Positions 48,777 to 60,008 of a stretch of DNA of 64,000 bases are shown in pieces (positions within the stretch are counted from its first letter, which is position 1; each line of letters opens with the position of its first letter). Under the pieces are notes generated by a model. That model saw nothing but the letters and a program-made list of their open reading frames with translations, searched no databases and was not told the DNA's origin. Source of the DNA: Kingdonia uniflora (lineage: Eukaryota; Streptophyta; Magnoliopsida; Ranunculales; Circaeasteraceae); assembly GCA_014058105.1 (NCBI GenBank), contig JACGCM010001272.1:310001-374000 (forward strand). Direction: 5' to 3'. The translations under genes were made by a program, and so were the position numbers.

Positions 48777-49270
48777 TGTAGAATCATATTCCCCAGATTC
48801 GACAAGAATAAAGCCAGTACTCTATAGTCGAATATAACTCAACATTCTGTAGTCGAAGACAACCCAATATTATAGAAGATTCTGCGAGTCCTCGACTCAC
48901 CAAAAGTAACCGTTGCAGCTCAGTCAAGAAGGAACTGTTAGAGATCCACAAAGTTTACCCACCACCTCCGGAATAGGAGATTCTTTCTTTCTTTTTGTAA
49001 ACTACATGTATATGCTATAAATACAGGCAGAGAATAGGTTCTAAGGGACTCGGATATCATACATTTCTTTATCCTAAACACTAGCAACACTCAGAAAACT
49101 TTTAATAACTAGTATTTACTAGATTTTACATCAAATCCTCCTCGAGGTCGTGGTTTTTCTCAGTTTCTGCTGAGTTTTCCACGTAAAATCTTGGTTGATA
49201 GATTTTTATTACGCAATCCTTACGAACAAGTATTGGCAAAGATTTTCCTCCCGGAAAACACGCCATTACA
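48777..49270 (+). repeat. Solo LTR of the element F family
   Basis: It starts TGTAGAATCATATTCCCC and ends CACGCCATTACA (494 bp). A perfect 5-bp target duplication ACTAG flanks it (48772-48776 and 49271-49275). It matches the element F LTR along its full length. Removing it with one duplication copy restores the frame of the interrupted gene, so it is a true solo LTR left by LTR-LTR recombination. Confidence 0.95.
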
Positions 49271-49894
49271 ACTAGTTCATATAGAAAGAAGGTCGAGGCT
49301 GGAGAGTGCTCAAAGAAGAAAAAGAATGATGTCGAGGTTGCGACTGTCAAGGGTGATGTGGTTAATAAATCAGCTCGAATTAAAGAGTTAGAAGCAGACT
49401 TAGTTTACTTTCGAGCTGCCATAAGGAAAGCTAATGACCGAACTAGAGAGAGTGGTGATAGGTTAAAGGTTTCATTCCACAAAGAGAGAGAATTAAATGA
49501 AGTTATTAAGAAGAAGGATGAGTTATTGAAGAAAGCTAGTGTCGGGGAATGTAATGTAAATGAGGTGGAGTTGGGGGCACTACGAGGTGAATTGGAGGAG
49601 CTAAAAATTAAAAATCTAGTTGAGCAAGAGAAGTCGACTGGATTAATATCGAGTATGAATGCAGTCTTATCGGGCTTAGAGCAACGTTTAGAGCGGGCAG
49701 ACTCTCATTGCGCAAAGTTGAATAAACATCATAAAACACTAAAAACGCAATTGGCTAAGTTAGGCATGCCAGACCGAAATAGGATTTCCCTGGATGAGGT
49801 GCACTCGTGGGAAATAATGGCGGTCATCGCCTATTTTGTAGAAGAAGTAAAGAGGCTTGAGCTCAAAAGGAATACCTTATATGACTGGTATTGA
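49271..49894 (+). pseudogene. Antisense gene of element B, 3' end
   Basis: Uninterrupted + strand coding from the solo LTR to TGA at 49892-49894: VNKSARIKELEADLVYFRAA, ELNEVIKKKDELLKKA, ELGALRGELEELKIKNLVEQ and ending ...ELKRNTLYDWY. It is a long coiled coil with heptad Leu/Ile/Val. No stop occurs in more than 200 codons, better preserved than the pol of the same element. No known catalytic domain is visible. Confidence 0.7.
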
Positions 49895-50118
49895 AAGGTC
49901 GTATCTGTAAGGTTGAAATAGATCAAGGAAATTGTCTGAACTCCATGGAGATCGATTTAGGCTCCAAAACAGCAAATAGGTGGAGGGAGGTATAAATGTT
50001 GTATTTACTCGAGCTCTAGAGTTTATGGCTGCATGACCTCCTTCGTAGGAGAAAACGCAGCTAACCTCCCAAAAGAAAAATCTGTAAAAGTGACATGTGT
50101 ATTGCAGACATGTAGAGA

Positions 50119-50149
50119 GATTAAAGCTAAATTTACCTTTGCTTTAATC
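50119..50149. repeat. Short inverted repeat at the convergent junction of element B
   Basis: GATTAAAGC (50119-50127) and GCTTTAATC (50141-50149) form perfect 9-bp arms around a 13-base AT-rich loop. It lies between the end of the antisense gene and the end of pol. Role unknown. Confidence 0.4.
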
Positions 50150-50311
50150 TTTAAGATTTAGTAGAGTCTACATGTATCTAGAGAGTAATGTGGAAAAAAC
50201 TGAAAAGTTTTCATTTAGTAAAAAAGAATATGCACACTGTTAGAGATTAGAATCTCACTTTTAGAATGTAAAGAATTGAAATAGAGTAATCCATAATGGA
50301 GAAATATGGAT

Positions 50312-51300
50312 TTAGCGATAATATAGTTTCAATCTTCTAGTATTCCAAGGATTTGGAATTCGGATGCCTTTCTCTGTCATGAGGTAGTATGATTCAAGGC
50401 CAGTGCGACCAATGATGAGGAAATGACCTTCCCAATTTTCTGCGAGCTTTCCAATATTTAACTCTTTTATGCTCTTTGAAATTTCTCTGGGGACTAGATC
50501 GTCAATTTGGAACTCACAACTTTGGACTCTTCTATTATACGGACTGGTCAGCATATGATGATAACGACCCAGGTTGGTGATTGAACGATCTCGGGTCTCG
50601 TCGATCCAATTCATATTACAGGCTAGCTCGAACTCATTCTCTTCGTCTGTGAGCTCGTGATCTTTGATAAGATGGTAGTATTCTGCTGGAATGATGGCCT
50701 CTGTGCCGTAAGCCAGGATGAAGGGGGAACACCCAGTTGGTTGTCTTGGTGTCGTATGGTACACCCATAAGATGTGAGGCAGCTCCCGTATCTAATTTCC
50801 TTTCTTTTGCAATTAAAGCTTCTTCTTGATTCCATCCACTATCGTTCTGTTGGTGATTTTGGCCTGTACATTTCCTTGGGGATTGTATAGATTGGATGGG
50901 GAATGAATGATGTTGTGTTTGTTAAGGAAAGCTATAACATTTTCTCCATCGAACTGCGTCTCGTTATCGATCCGAATCAGGTGGGGAAATCTAAAACGCG
51001 TGATAATATGTTCCCAGATAAAAGAGATGATCTCTTCTTTTCTAGTTCGACAAAGAGGAACTGCTTTCATCCATTTTGAAAAGTAATTTGTGGCCACGAG
51101 TAAGAACCGTCAGTTACCCAGTGTATTGGAAAATTTTCCCACTGGATCGAGTACCCGCCTCTTAAAAGGCCAGAATGCCCTTGATCGTATGGAGTTCGAG
51201 TGCAGGTGCTCGTATCAGGTATCCATGTCATTGACAGGTATCGCATCTTCATGAGTACTCTTCAGTTTGCTTGCATATTCCAGGCCAGAATACTCCTTGT
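50312..51300 (-). pseudogene. Integrase of element B
   Basis: The - strand has VATNYFSKWMKAVPLC, where the first Asp position reads Asn, then IRIDNETQFDGENVIAFLNK and SPSNLYNPQGNVQAKITNRT, where the Glu position reads Lys. A 150-codon block (50764-50312) follows with QPTGCSPFILAYGTEAIIPA and IGKLAENWEGHFLI. Two of the three catalytic acids look replaced, so the enzyme would be inactive even without the frame breaks. Confidence 0.75.
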
Positions 51301-51429
51301 GTAATCAATCTGTTTGCAAGTGATCGACCTACGGTATGGGAGCCACAAGTTTCTTCATGTAAATCTTTGAGCATTCCATCGGCTTGTAGCTTGGAGAGGC
51401 ACTTGAGATAAAGCCCTGTTATTGATCTT

Positions 51430-52230
51430 CGATAGAAATGACCTTCCTAAACTATATAAAGCTTTGAATTTTTAATCAATTGACGGCACACTTTTGGATT
51501 TGCTGAAAGGGGTCTGTCGCATTCGTTCTTCAGGCCAAGATAGGCAATAAAAGGTTTCCTCCAATCGTCGTCCTCCTCTTTATGGCCCCCAGTGTTGATT
51601 GCCCATACAGAGTGAAGATCAATGTTCGGGGTTGGCATCACTTTGATTTGGAGGTATCGTGCTTCTGTACCCAAGACCCCAGCTAAGTAAGCCAAGGAAT
51701 CGGCATGTCTGTTCTCTCCTCGTGGTAAATAGTCGAGAGTAACTTTCGTGAATTTGCTCATTTTATCAATAACAAGGGCTGAATAGTCGACCATTTTGCC
51801 ATTCTTCTTGTACTGTTCAGAGTAATGGTAGACGATTAGCAATGAATCTGTATAGACTGATAGCTCGGGAACGTCAAGCTTAAGCGCTAAATCGAGCCTA
51901 TGAGTCATAGCTTCGTACTCTGTCACATTATTTGAGGCTTCAAAATCCAAGCAGATTGATTTCTCGATTCTATCGTTGGATGGGGTGATCAGTACGATTT
52001 TAATTCATGACCCCTACGGGTCCTGCTGAGCCATATGTAAGAAGTCTCTATCCGTTCCTTGTAATCTATTTAGCTCGTTTGTCAAATAGTTTGGTAGGTG
52101 AATCTTATGTTATTTATTCTATGAGGTCAGGGTCATGCTCCTCCCAATCTGGATCTTCAACAGGAAAATTGGCTAAAAAATTATCAACTGCTTGACCTTT
52201 TTTGGAATGGCATTGTTCGAACTTGATATC
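51430..52230 (-). pseudogene. Second RNase H (aRNH) of element B
   Basis: A 167-codon - strand frame (51950-51447) reads FEASNNVTEYEAMTHRLDLA, ELSVYTDSLLIVYHY and GENRHADSLAYLAGVLG. Three of the four acidic positions are intact. The first, in an upstream shifted frame, reads LTYGSAGPVG where LTDGSAGP is usual. Confidence 0.7.
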
Positions 52231-53640
52231 ATGTTCTCCCAAACTGACGGACTATTATTGCACTCTTCATGACTTTTCTTTCTTAGATAAAACTTCCCGG
52301 AGTGGGTAGGTTGTCATAACCTTGACTGAGTGAGATTGTAAGTAGTACTTGAGCTTCTGTAAAGTGTAAGTGAGAGTTAGAAGGTGTTGCTCGATCTTGG
52401 AATACTTTATTTCTACTAGAGTGAGGGTTTTACTATTGAAATATACTGGGTTTTTAACCTTTTTTTTAAGTCGAATAAGGACCGAGCTAATATAATTTTT
52501 TGTAACTGTGCGGTAGATAATCAGCTCCTCATTATCTATTGGGGTGCTCATGATGGGATACTTTTCCAGATAGGTTTTGAGTTCATGAAAAGCTGTTTCG
52601 CATTCTTCTGTCCAACGGATCTCTTCGTTGGGTTAAATATTTCCTCGTTTGGTATATCCCCGGACTAATAAGAATAGCCACCGGCATCGATCTGAAGACT
52701 TAAAGATGAATCGATTGATAGCGGCAATCTTGCCAACGAGCTTCTGGATGTCTTTATTTATTTTTAAAGATGGCATATTGAGGAGAGCTCAAATTTAATT
52801 TGGGTCAGCTTCAATCACCGTCTTGCTAATGAGATGTCCCAGGAACTTCCCTGAGTGTACTCCAAATTGACATTTATCAGGGTTGAGCCTCATCCTGTAT
52901 GAGCATAAAATATAAAAGACCATAGCGAGATCGGTGATATGATCCTTTAACTTTAAGCATGTGCATAGTAGATCATCGATGTATACTTCAACGATTTTCC
53001 CCAAGTCATTAACCTTTGATAAGTCGCTCCTGCATTCTTCAGTCCGAAAGGTATGACTTTGTAATAGTAGAGTCCTCTTTAGTGGCATTTTCTTGATCGT
53101 CATCTAAGTAAGGTATCTAATTGTATTCGAAAGTAGCATCCATCACAGATAAGAACTCATGTCCTACCGTTGAATCGAGAATTTGATGAGTGATAGGAAG
53201 AGGAAAACTGTCCTTTGGAGTGTGTTTGTTAAGATCTGTGAAATCTATGCAAACTCGGACCTTCCCATTCTTCTTTAGAACTGTGACTGTTGGAGATCCA
53301 ATTTGGGTACTTGGCTTCTCAAATAAACTCGACGTTGATCAATTTATCAATTTTATTGTTGACTTCATCTCGAAGACAAGGTGATAGTCTTCTTTGTTTT
53401 TGTTTAACTGCCGTGGCATTGTTGTTGATGCTCAATCTGTGAAAGGCCTTGACTGGGTCGACTCCTGGCATTTCATCAAAAGTTCAAGCGAAGAAGTCTC
53501 TGTTCATTCGCAAGAAGTGAACGGGGGCCTCCTTTTTGCACTGGACCAGCTTGGTACCAATATAAGTACCTCAGCTAGGTTCATCAATGTTTATGTACTC
53601 TGTAGGTTCTTTTGTTGAAGGTTGATCATTGGTGTGACCA
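52230..53640 (-). pseudogene. Reverse transcriptase and first RNase H of element B
   Basis: The - strand 53103-52795 holds the RT active site VEVYIDDLLCTC (about 52964-52990) and FGVHSGKFLGHLISKTVIEA. Upstream pieces (YPNWISN, PFGLKNAGATYQRL) are frame-shifted. The RNase H part (52551-52267) reads NYISSVLIRLKKKVKNPVYF and LVEIKYSKIEQHLLTLTYTL. Confidence 0.75.
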
Positions 53641-53654
53641 GCTTTCTATAATTG

Positions 53655-54200
53655 TTATGCAACAAATCTGTCGGATGTATCGAGAATAACAGAAATGGTA
53701 TTTTTGCAAGCTCGTGAAAGCTTTTGACTGCCTTTGATTTCATAGATACCATCGTTGTGCTTGAAACGAAGTGCTTGATGGTACGTGGAAGCGATTGCTT
53801 CCATGTTGTGAATCCAGCAGCGGCTCATAATCCCTAAATAATGAAATTTAACATTAATGATGTAGAATATGACATTGATAGTGGCAGGTCTGGAAGTGAT
53901 GGGTAGGATGATCTTACCTATGCTTTCTTCCTTAGAGCCATTAAAGTCACTGATATCGATGTCACTTAGAATAACTTGATTGGAGAGTCCCATTTGCTCG
54001 ATTGTACTTTGAAAGAGAATTTCTATACCGCTACTAGTATCAATCATCATGGTATTCATTATGAACTTCTTCAACTTCAGCATAATAACCAGAGTGTCAT
54101 GATGAGGAAACTTGATGTGACTGATATCACAATCTTCGAATGAAATCTCAAGTCATTGATTGCTCGATTCAGCAAGGAGTTTAGCTTCTTTATCTTGAAC
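53655..54200 (-). pseudogene. Aspartic protease of element B
   Basis: A 142-codon - strand frame (54083-53655) reads KLKKFIMNTMMIDTSSGIEI, with DTS in place of DTG, then RCWIHNMEAIASTYHQALRF and KGSQKLSRACKNTISVIL. It begins after a region with IKFPHHDTLVIM like elements A and C. Confidence 0.75.
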
Positions 54201-54428
54201 GGTGAGATTACAACACTCCGTTAACCTCCTTCATTTGAATCTGGTAGAGTTGTTGATTAGATGGATCTCGATCATGTTGTTATGATACATATGATATAAG
54301 TGCTTTTCCTCAGCTTAATCTTCGACTTGAACTACTTCGACATGCATCTTGTAGCTTCTATTTTTGTATCCTTCCAGGTCAACAATATACTCGTGCATTC
54401 TCCTGTCTTTGAAAATATATTCCAGCAA

Positions 54429-55961
54429 CTACTGTAAAGCATAACAGTTGTTAGTTTCATGATGATTTACCTTGTGATGCATGCAGTAAGGCTTACCTTT
54501 AATCAGCTCCAGCGGTTGAGATACACGGTAGAACTTACCGTTTGCTAGCATTGGAAAAATTAATGAGATCCTGGCATTCTTCTTGGGGAGGACCGGCTTG
54601 GGTAACAAATTGCCTTTCTGGGATTTGCTAGTGTTTGCTTTGGCATGCTTTTGATCACCCTGATCCTCCTTCGGTTCACTATTGCTCTCTGTGTTTTGAC
54701 CTTTCGTGGTTAAGACGAATTTAGTAGATTTATGTCTTTCGGTCATCATCATTTCCAGGTTGACATACCCATTGACCTTAGTAATAATGCCTTCCAAGGT
54801 CGAGGGTTTATTTAAAAGAAGATGTTCCTTTACTTTACAATCGATCTGTAACGCATTTGTTAATGTAGAAACGGCTATTTTCTGATCAAGATTGTTAACT
54901 TTGCGTACGAGATCTAGAAATTTCTTTGCAAAGACCTTGAGCTTCTCTCTTTAAGACTATTTGAGACTAATAAGAGAGTATAAATTCTCTTCCTTATCTT
55001 TATTGTGAGCCTATGTCTTGATAAAAATATTTCGTAGTTGGTCAAATATGATGATGGAATCTTCAGGTAGAGAATGGAACCACCGTAGTAGTTCTCCCTG
55101 TAGACTTGCGGCAAACAGACGGCATAGAATATGGTTTAAATTTGAATATAATCCTAATGAATCACATAATTGCTGAATGTGTTCCTTCGGATTAGTGCCT
55201 TTGTATTTACACATCTTGAGAGTATAGAAACCTGGTGGTACTTCCATATCAAATAACTCTTTAGCAATCGGACTACCCTGTAACTTGGTAAAGTCGTACC
55301 TATTGCCTAGAGCTTGAGCTTTAATCAATTCCTTGATACATTGATCCATGTGTTCTTGTGTGACGTACTGACGTGGTACTTGAGTGACTTGGCAAGCTGG
55401 TGGGGGCCTATGAGTATCGGTGCCCTCGCTCAAGCGCTCACATACTGGTATCTTTTGTTGAGGTTGTTGCTCCTCCTCTTGACGCTTGGAAAGCTGGGGA
55501 CCTCTACTGATATCATATTGATATTCTCTTCCCAAATGAATTGAAGCTTGTGGTTCGTTATGAAGACCTTTGAAAATGGCTTTGCTAGTTGCTCCTCGAG
55601 GTCCTAATCGTTCTCGTGCAGAAACTCGGGAGTTTACTGGAATCTTAGCACGATCTCTGGCAAGGGGAGTTTGTTGAGTATCCTGCAAAGCTTGTAATGC
55701 GGTCTGCATATTCGTCATCTGTTCTTCATATCGCTTGAATGTTATTTGATGAGCTTGACGCTCATCCACAAGTTCTTGTTCGTAGAGCTCACGGTTAAGG
55801 AGTAACTGATGCTCGAGCTCATTACGTTTCTCTATTTCGGCGTGAAGGGTTGCACCTAGTTTGGCGAGCTGATCTAGTTTGACTGAAAGATCTAACTGGA
55901 CTCCTATTACTGGTCGCTTAGAAGTGACCAAGATTGGAAATGGATAGTTGAGTAAATACAT
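54429..55961 (-). pseudogene. Gag of element B
   Basis: A long open - strand frame (55961-55011, 316 codons) starts with a coiled coil (EIEKRNELEHQLLLNRELYE), then a Gln/Arg-rich linker and the capsid blocks FDMEVPPGFYTLKMCKYKGT, DSLGLYSNLNHILCRLFAAS and LLRWFHSLPEDS. A TAG, a TAA and another TAG interrupt it near 55008, 54957 and 54951. The 3' part (54797-54429) ends with a zinc knuckle YCMHHKVNHHETNNC (CX2HX4HX4C). It is the most complete gag here. Confidence 0.8.
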
Positions 55962-55990
55962 GCCTTAGGATATTGTGGAGAATGTCTTAT

Positions 55991-56010
55991 TTCCTACAGA
56001 TGACGCCAAA
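55991..56010 (-). other. Decayed primer-binding site of element B
   Basis: On the - strand TTTGGCGTCATCTGTAGGAA follows the LTR end (accattaca). It aligns with the sites of elements A and E at most positions. Confidence 0.45.
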
Positions 56011-56590
56011 TGTAATGGTCAAATGTCGTAGTAGCTTGAAATAGCTCGAAATTAGCTCTTACACCAAATGTACCTGAGACAGGAATTAGTATAAAAGTCT
56101 GGCACAGATGATTAGCGTGGAAACCTTTAAATAGGTGAAAACCACGATCTCTATTTGAGGATTTAGTAACTGTAACTTTATTGCTTGAGGCTGATATTTG
56201 ATTACAAGTTTTGATCTCTTGAGTTAGAAAATCTAGGTTATGTAATATAAAATTTTTGGTCCTTTCTCCTCTGGAACTTATTATTTTTACAGACCTCGCT
56301 CTCAATTCAATATCGTGTAGAGGCGCGTTCTTCTGAAGATGGGGCAGGTGGCAGTTGAATGTGTAACTGCTAGTTCGTGGGAGACAGGTGTCTTTAACTT
56401 GTTTATATTCTTTGTAGTCCTCGATCCACATTCTTTATCAGTTCGTGGTCCAAGTGTCATTGCTGACTGTATATGTCATGTGTATGATGCGTGAGTCTGG
56501 TATTGAGGTATTTCAAGTTTGGAATAGGTCAAGGGATAGGTTCCTATAATCAGTTTGTATTTAGAGTAGGTCGAGGGATTGGAGTTGTAG
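56011..56590 (-). repeat. 5' LTR of element B, outer end unresolved
   Basis: It starts TGTAATGGTC and shares 'agcgtggaaacct..aaataggtgaaaaccacg' and 'gaggatttag' with the LTR at 58151-58680. I cannot find its other terminus: similarity fades before 56590, where a direct repeat begins. Confidence 0.6.
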
Positions 56591-56680
56591 GAGCAGAGTC
56601 ACCTGCTATTGTTGAGGTCGATCAAATCTCAAGCTAGATCCTAAAAGCTCGCTCGAATTATGGGAATGAATAGCTCAAAT

Positions 56681-57262
56681 TCAAATCAGATGATACATAG
56701 CTATATGCTGGATCAAATGGAATGACTGTACCTCAAGGCCTTGAAGAGTTTCTTGTTTTTCTATTGCGACGACTAACCACAGATACACCAATCGAGACAA
56801 ATACGGTAATGCGAGGACCATTCGATTAGTCTCCTTCAACGACAGCCATTGCGAAAATAGCTCTTCAGCAATATAAGGGTTCGATTTAAGCTTATAAGGC
56901 GATACCTCCACAAGCTGCAACAACTCCGTATCAAAGGAAATCACATCCCTAATCACCTCCACGTATCCATTACATCCAACACCCAAATTCAATAATAACA
57001 ATTTTGAATCAAACATATCAGAAAGGGTATATTTGGGTGTTGAAGTAGAACGAAGCATTGATCTTCGAGAACTGTTGGTTTGAATCAAAATCGAGCTCTT
57101 TGACACTAACCATATAAGCGACAATGAAGATGATTGTAAGAGAAGGTAGATTTGATATTGTTCCACCAGTAAAACCCAATCTTCTAGATCAATACCATCA
57201 AATAAAAGAAAATCAATACTAGTAGTACGCCCCTGCAATTGAAAACCATGGATTTGATTCAC
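56681..57262 (-). other. 193-codon open frame of unknown origin
   Basis: A - strand frame starts [20 protein letters not shown] and has [20 protein letters not shown], which resembles the capsid start of Gypsy gags (FDGxDPxxWxxRAExYF). The rest is Leu/Ser-rich with no recognisable domain. It may be a gag fragment or a chance frame. A 65-bp direct repeat lies on both sides (56576 and 57366). Confidence 0.3.
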
Positions 57263-57765
57263 AAACTTATGAACAACTTAGTATTGTTGTTGATGGAAAA
57301 CAGGAGCAACATCTTCTTGTTGCGTTGAATCGCGGATCATACGAAAATGTCGAGCTCATCTTTAAGGATTGGAGTCATAAGAGCAGAGTGATCTGCCATT
57401 GTTGAGGTCGACCAAAGCTCAAGCTCGATTCAAAGTGAGAGAGGGAGATAGAAAGAAAGAAAGAAAGAAATAGAGACCTCGGTGAATATAACCCAGTGGT
57501 ACCGCCCACTCCTAGATAAAATGCTTGTCCTAATAGCTTCCTTTAAGGGAAAGCATACAAGGATGTTGTTTATAACGTTCTATGGTAATAAATCGAATAA
57601 AGTAAGTGCAGTAGAAGCACGAGCCATCTTCTTTGCGAAACAAGAACTGCTTTGTACTTCAATTTCGAAGACTGAATACTAATCTCAATTTGATAAGATC
57701 TTCCCCAAACGTTCCACCATCACCAAATTGAGATTAGAGAGAGAGACATAGAGGTTTCGTTGCTG

Positions 57766-57836
57766 CACCCCCAAAGAGAAGGTCAATCAAACACCTCCAA
57801 AGAGAAGGTCGATCGAACACCTCCAAAGAGAAGGTC
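57766..57836. repeat. 26-bp tandem repeat, about 2.6 copies
   Basis: 'caaagagaaggtc' occurs three times 26 bp apart, with 'aatcaaacacctc' and 'gatcgaacacctc' between. Near it lies a (GAAA)n microsatellite (57450-57472). Confidence 0.75.
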
Positions 57837-58127
57837 GTCGTTGGAAATGATCGTTGTTAAAAACCTCAAATCGTCGCTGGAGATGATCTAATGACGGAGA
57901 AGATTGAATTCCATCACGAATCAAACAAATGAAAATGCATAAGATTTAAAGAGAGAAATTGTCAATTTAAAGAGAAAAACTCTCCTCTAGCCCAAGAGAA
58001 AGAGAAAATGATTGTAGGGAGAGAGAGGTTTTTGTGATATAAAAGATTGGAGGATTTAGGCTTCGGTTCAGCATTCTGAGAAAATGATAAGCACCTATTG
58101 TATTTACAAAATCGTTGCTAATTGTTG

Positions 58128-58680
58128 CGATTCCCACAGACGGTCCCAAATGTAAGAGCCTACTTTTGTATTCCAAACTTAGTATCTCACACCGAATACG
58201 AATAGAACGTAATCAGCAACAACTAATCAACACACAAGAAATAGCGTGGAAACCTCTGAATAGGTAAAAACCACGGCCTCTCTTGAGGATTTAGAAATAG
58301 AGATATTATTGATTGACTAGCTATTACAAAAAACGCTCTGAGTACTTCTGTATAGAGTTTCTAGATAAAATTCTTTGTCTAAGATTTTATGTGTAAAATT
58401 TCCTGTCTTCAGACTCTCTTGATAGGAAAAGTCTATCCCTAACCTGTAGTTCTCTGGTACTATTTATAGGTTTTATAATATGACCGCTATTCACTTAAAT
58501 GACGAACGTTACAATTATAGTTTTGATAAGTCTTCATAACGGCTTGAGTAACTCTTCATCTTTGTAACTGCTCCAAAATGTGTCATAAATGTGCCACGTG
58601 ATCGTATGTTGACGAGGTCGAGTAAATGTATGATGGTCAAAGTTGAGACTTGAGCTCGATATTCAGAATAGGCCCTTACA
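58128..58680 (-). repeat. LTR fragment E with primer-binding site
   Basis: LTR 58151-58680 (530 bp) starts TGTAAGAGCC and ends GGCCCTTACA. To its left, 'attcccacagacggtcccaaa' is a conserved PBS, and immediately beyond that the internal element sequence is lost. It is the 5' LTR end of a deleted - strand Tat element related to B and C. Confidence 0.8.
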
Positions 58681-59150
58681 GTAATGATAAACAATAACAA
58701 AAAATAAAATATTCACAATTTCAATTACTCTAATTGGGCTTCACAAACTCTAATTACTAAAGAGAGATTGACCAGGGTAGAAAAATAGAGTGGAGGGAAG
58801 AGATTCATGGCGGAGAAAGAGAGAGAGAGAAAGAAAGAGGAATACCATTTTGTTATTTCTTAGCGAGTTTCTTCAAGAGTTTCTTGAGGGGGTTAGAGAC
58901 GGAGAATGACAAAATCAGGTTAAAGAGAGGAGATATGAACTGAAAAAAAATTAAGCATCTCTCAAGTGCTTATTAAAAAGTGATGAAAAAATGAGATTGA
59001 AATATTTTCCAGCAGCAAAATAAACACAAAATCAAGTGCTGAATATTTTTTTTAATAGAAAAACAAACACCACCTAGATATCTATCATGTGGTTGGCCCT
59101 ATAAACATATCTTAACAACAATAAAGGTTTCCCCTTTTTCTTTTTCTTTT
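58681..59150. other. AT-rich interval without a gene
   Basis: Contains a GA-rich microsatellite near 58818-58850 and A/T runs. I see no coding sequence or clear transposon borders. Confidence 0.5.
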
Positions 59151-59425
59151 TAAATAAATTTTTTTAGTACCTAAGTATATTGAAGAACAAAGAAAGAACA
59201 CAAGGAAGACCAAACCTTGTCCTAAACAAAAGATAAACTTACAACCTCGCTCATAACAACTACGCCCCTCTTATCCATAATAAGAGTCGCTTTGACATGA
59301 GAGGGAACATTAGTAAGATGAAAGTACAAACAAGAGTGAAGAGCACTGCCTTCCTTTGACAAGAGATCAAAGGGACAATTGCCTTCCCTAAAAGTTTGCT
59401 AGATAGTGATGCCAAGAGCCCTGCC

Positions 59426-59554
59426 AATCCTTATGATCTCCGCCCATGTATTAGAAAGAGCCCAAGGGAATCCTTATGATTTCCGTCCATGTGTTAGAAA
59501 GAGCCCAAGGGAATCCTTATGATCTTCGCCCATGTGTTAGAAAGAGCCTAAGGG
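59426..59554. repeat. 43-bp tandem triplication inside the LINE fragment
   Basis: 'aatccttatgat' starts units at 59426, 59469 and 59512. Each unit runs through 'cgcccatgtgttagaaagag' to 'aaggg'. The period is not a multiple of three, so it also broke the frame. Confidence 0.9.
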
Positions 59555-59594
59555 ACAATACTTCCATTGTTGTACCACTGAACAAGAATGAGGA

Positions 59595-60008
59595 TAGGGA
59601 TGACAATGGGGCAGATTTTGGGTAGGGGAGTTAATCCCATCCTCATCCCCGCCTAAGTTCTCCACTCCCATCCCAGCCCCAAAGCCCATTTAAGTTAAAC
59701 GAGGATCCCCATCCCCGTCCCCTCATTACAAAACTAAATCCCATCCTCACCCCATTTAACTATTAAAACTATTTTTTTAATAATAAACTCTTTTATATAA
59801 GTTTGTATTTATATATTTAAGGGTAATAACAATAAACTATTTAAATGGGGTAGGGCGGGGCGAGTACAAATTTTTTGAGGCAATCCCAAATCTGTCCGCT
59901 TCCCCACAGATTTGTGTTAAACTTCCCATACCCGGTTAATACATACAAAACCCGCCCCGTTCGGGGTGGAGCGAATCCCTAACGGGGCGGGTCAAATTGC
60001 CATCCTTA
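59595..60008. mobile_element. MITE-like element with terminal inverted repeats
   Basis: The ends TAGGGATGACAAT and (reverse complement) TAAGGATGGCAAT match at 11 of 13 positions. The interior is rich in 'ccccatccccgtcc' and 'ggggcggg' motifs, with an AT-rich centre and no ORF. Flanks GAGGA and GAGGG could be a target duplication. It splits a LINE RNase H domain. The superfamily is not clear. Confidence 0.55.

Larger units (their letters stand above)
34245..56590 (-). mobile_element. Element B: Tat-type Gypsy retrotransposon, interrupted by A and a solo LTR
   Basis: The - strand pol (gag, protease, RT, RNase H, aRNH, integrase) spans 55961-50312. The antisense coiled-coil gene spans 34245-49894 on the + strand and is broken by element A and by a solo LTR. 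A PBS-like site and 5' LTR lie at 55991 onward. The 3' LTR is not seen: the element stops near 34240, inside the Transposase_28-like domain. Confidence 0.75.

Noticed and set aside
57445..57475. CRISPR-like or functional repeat
   Set aside because: A plain (GAAA)n microsatellite. No CRISPR array structure exists in the window.
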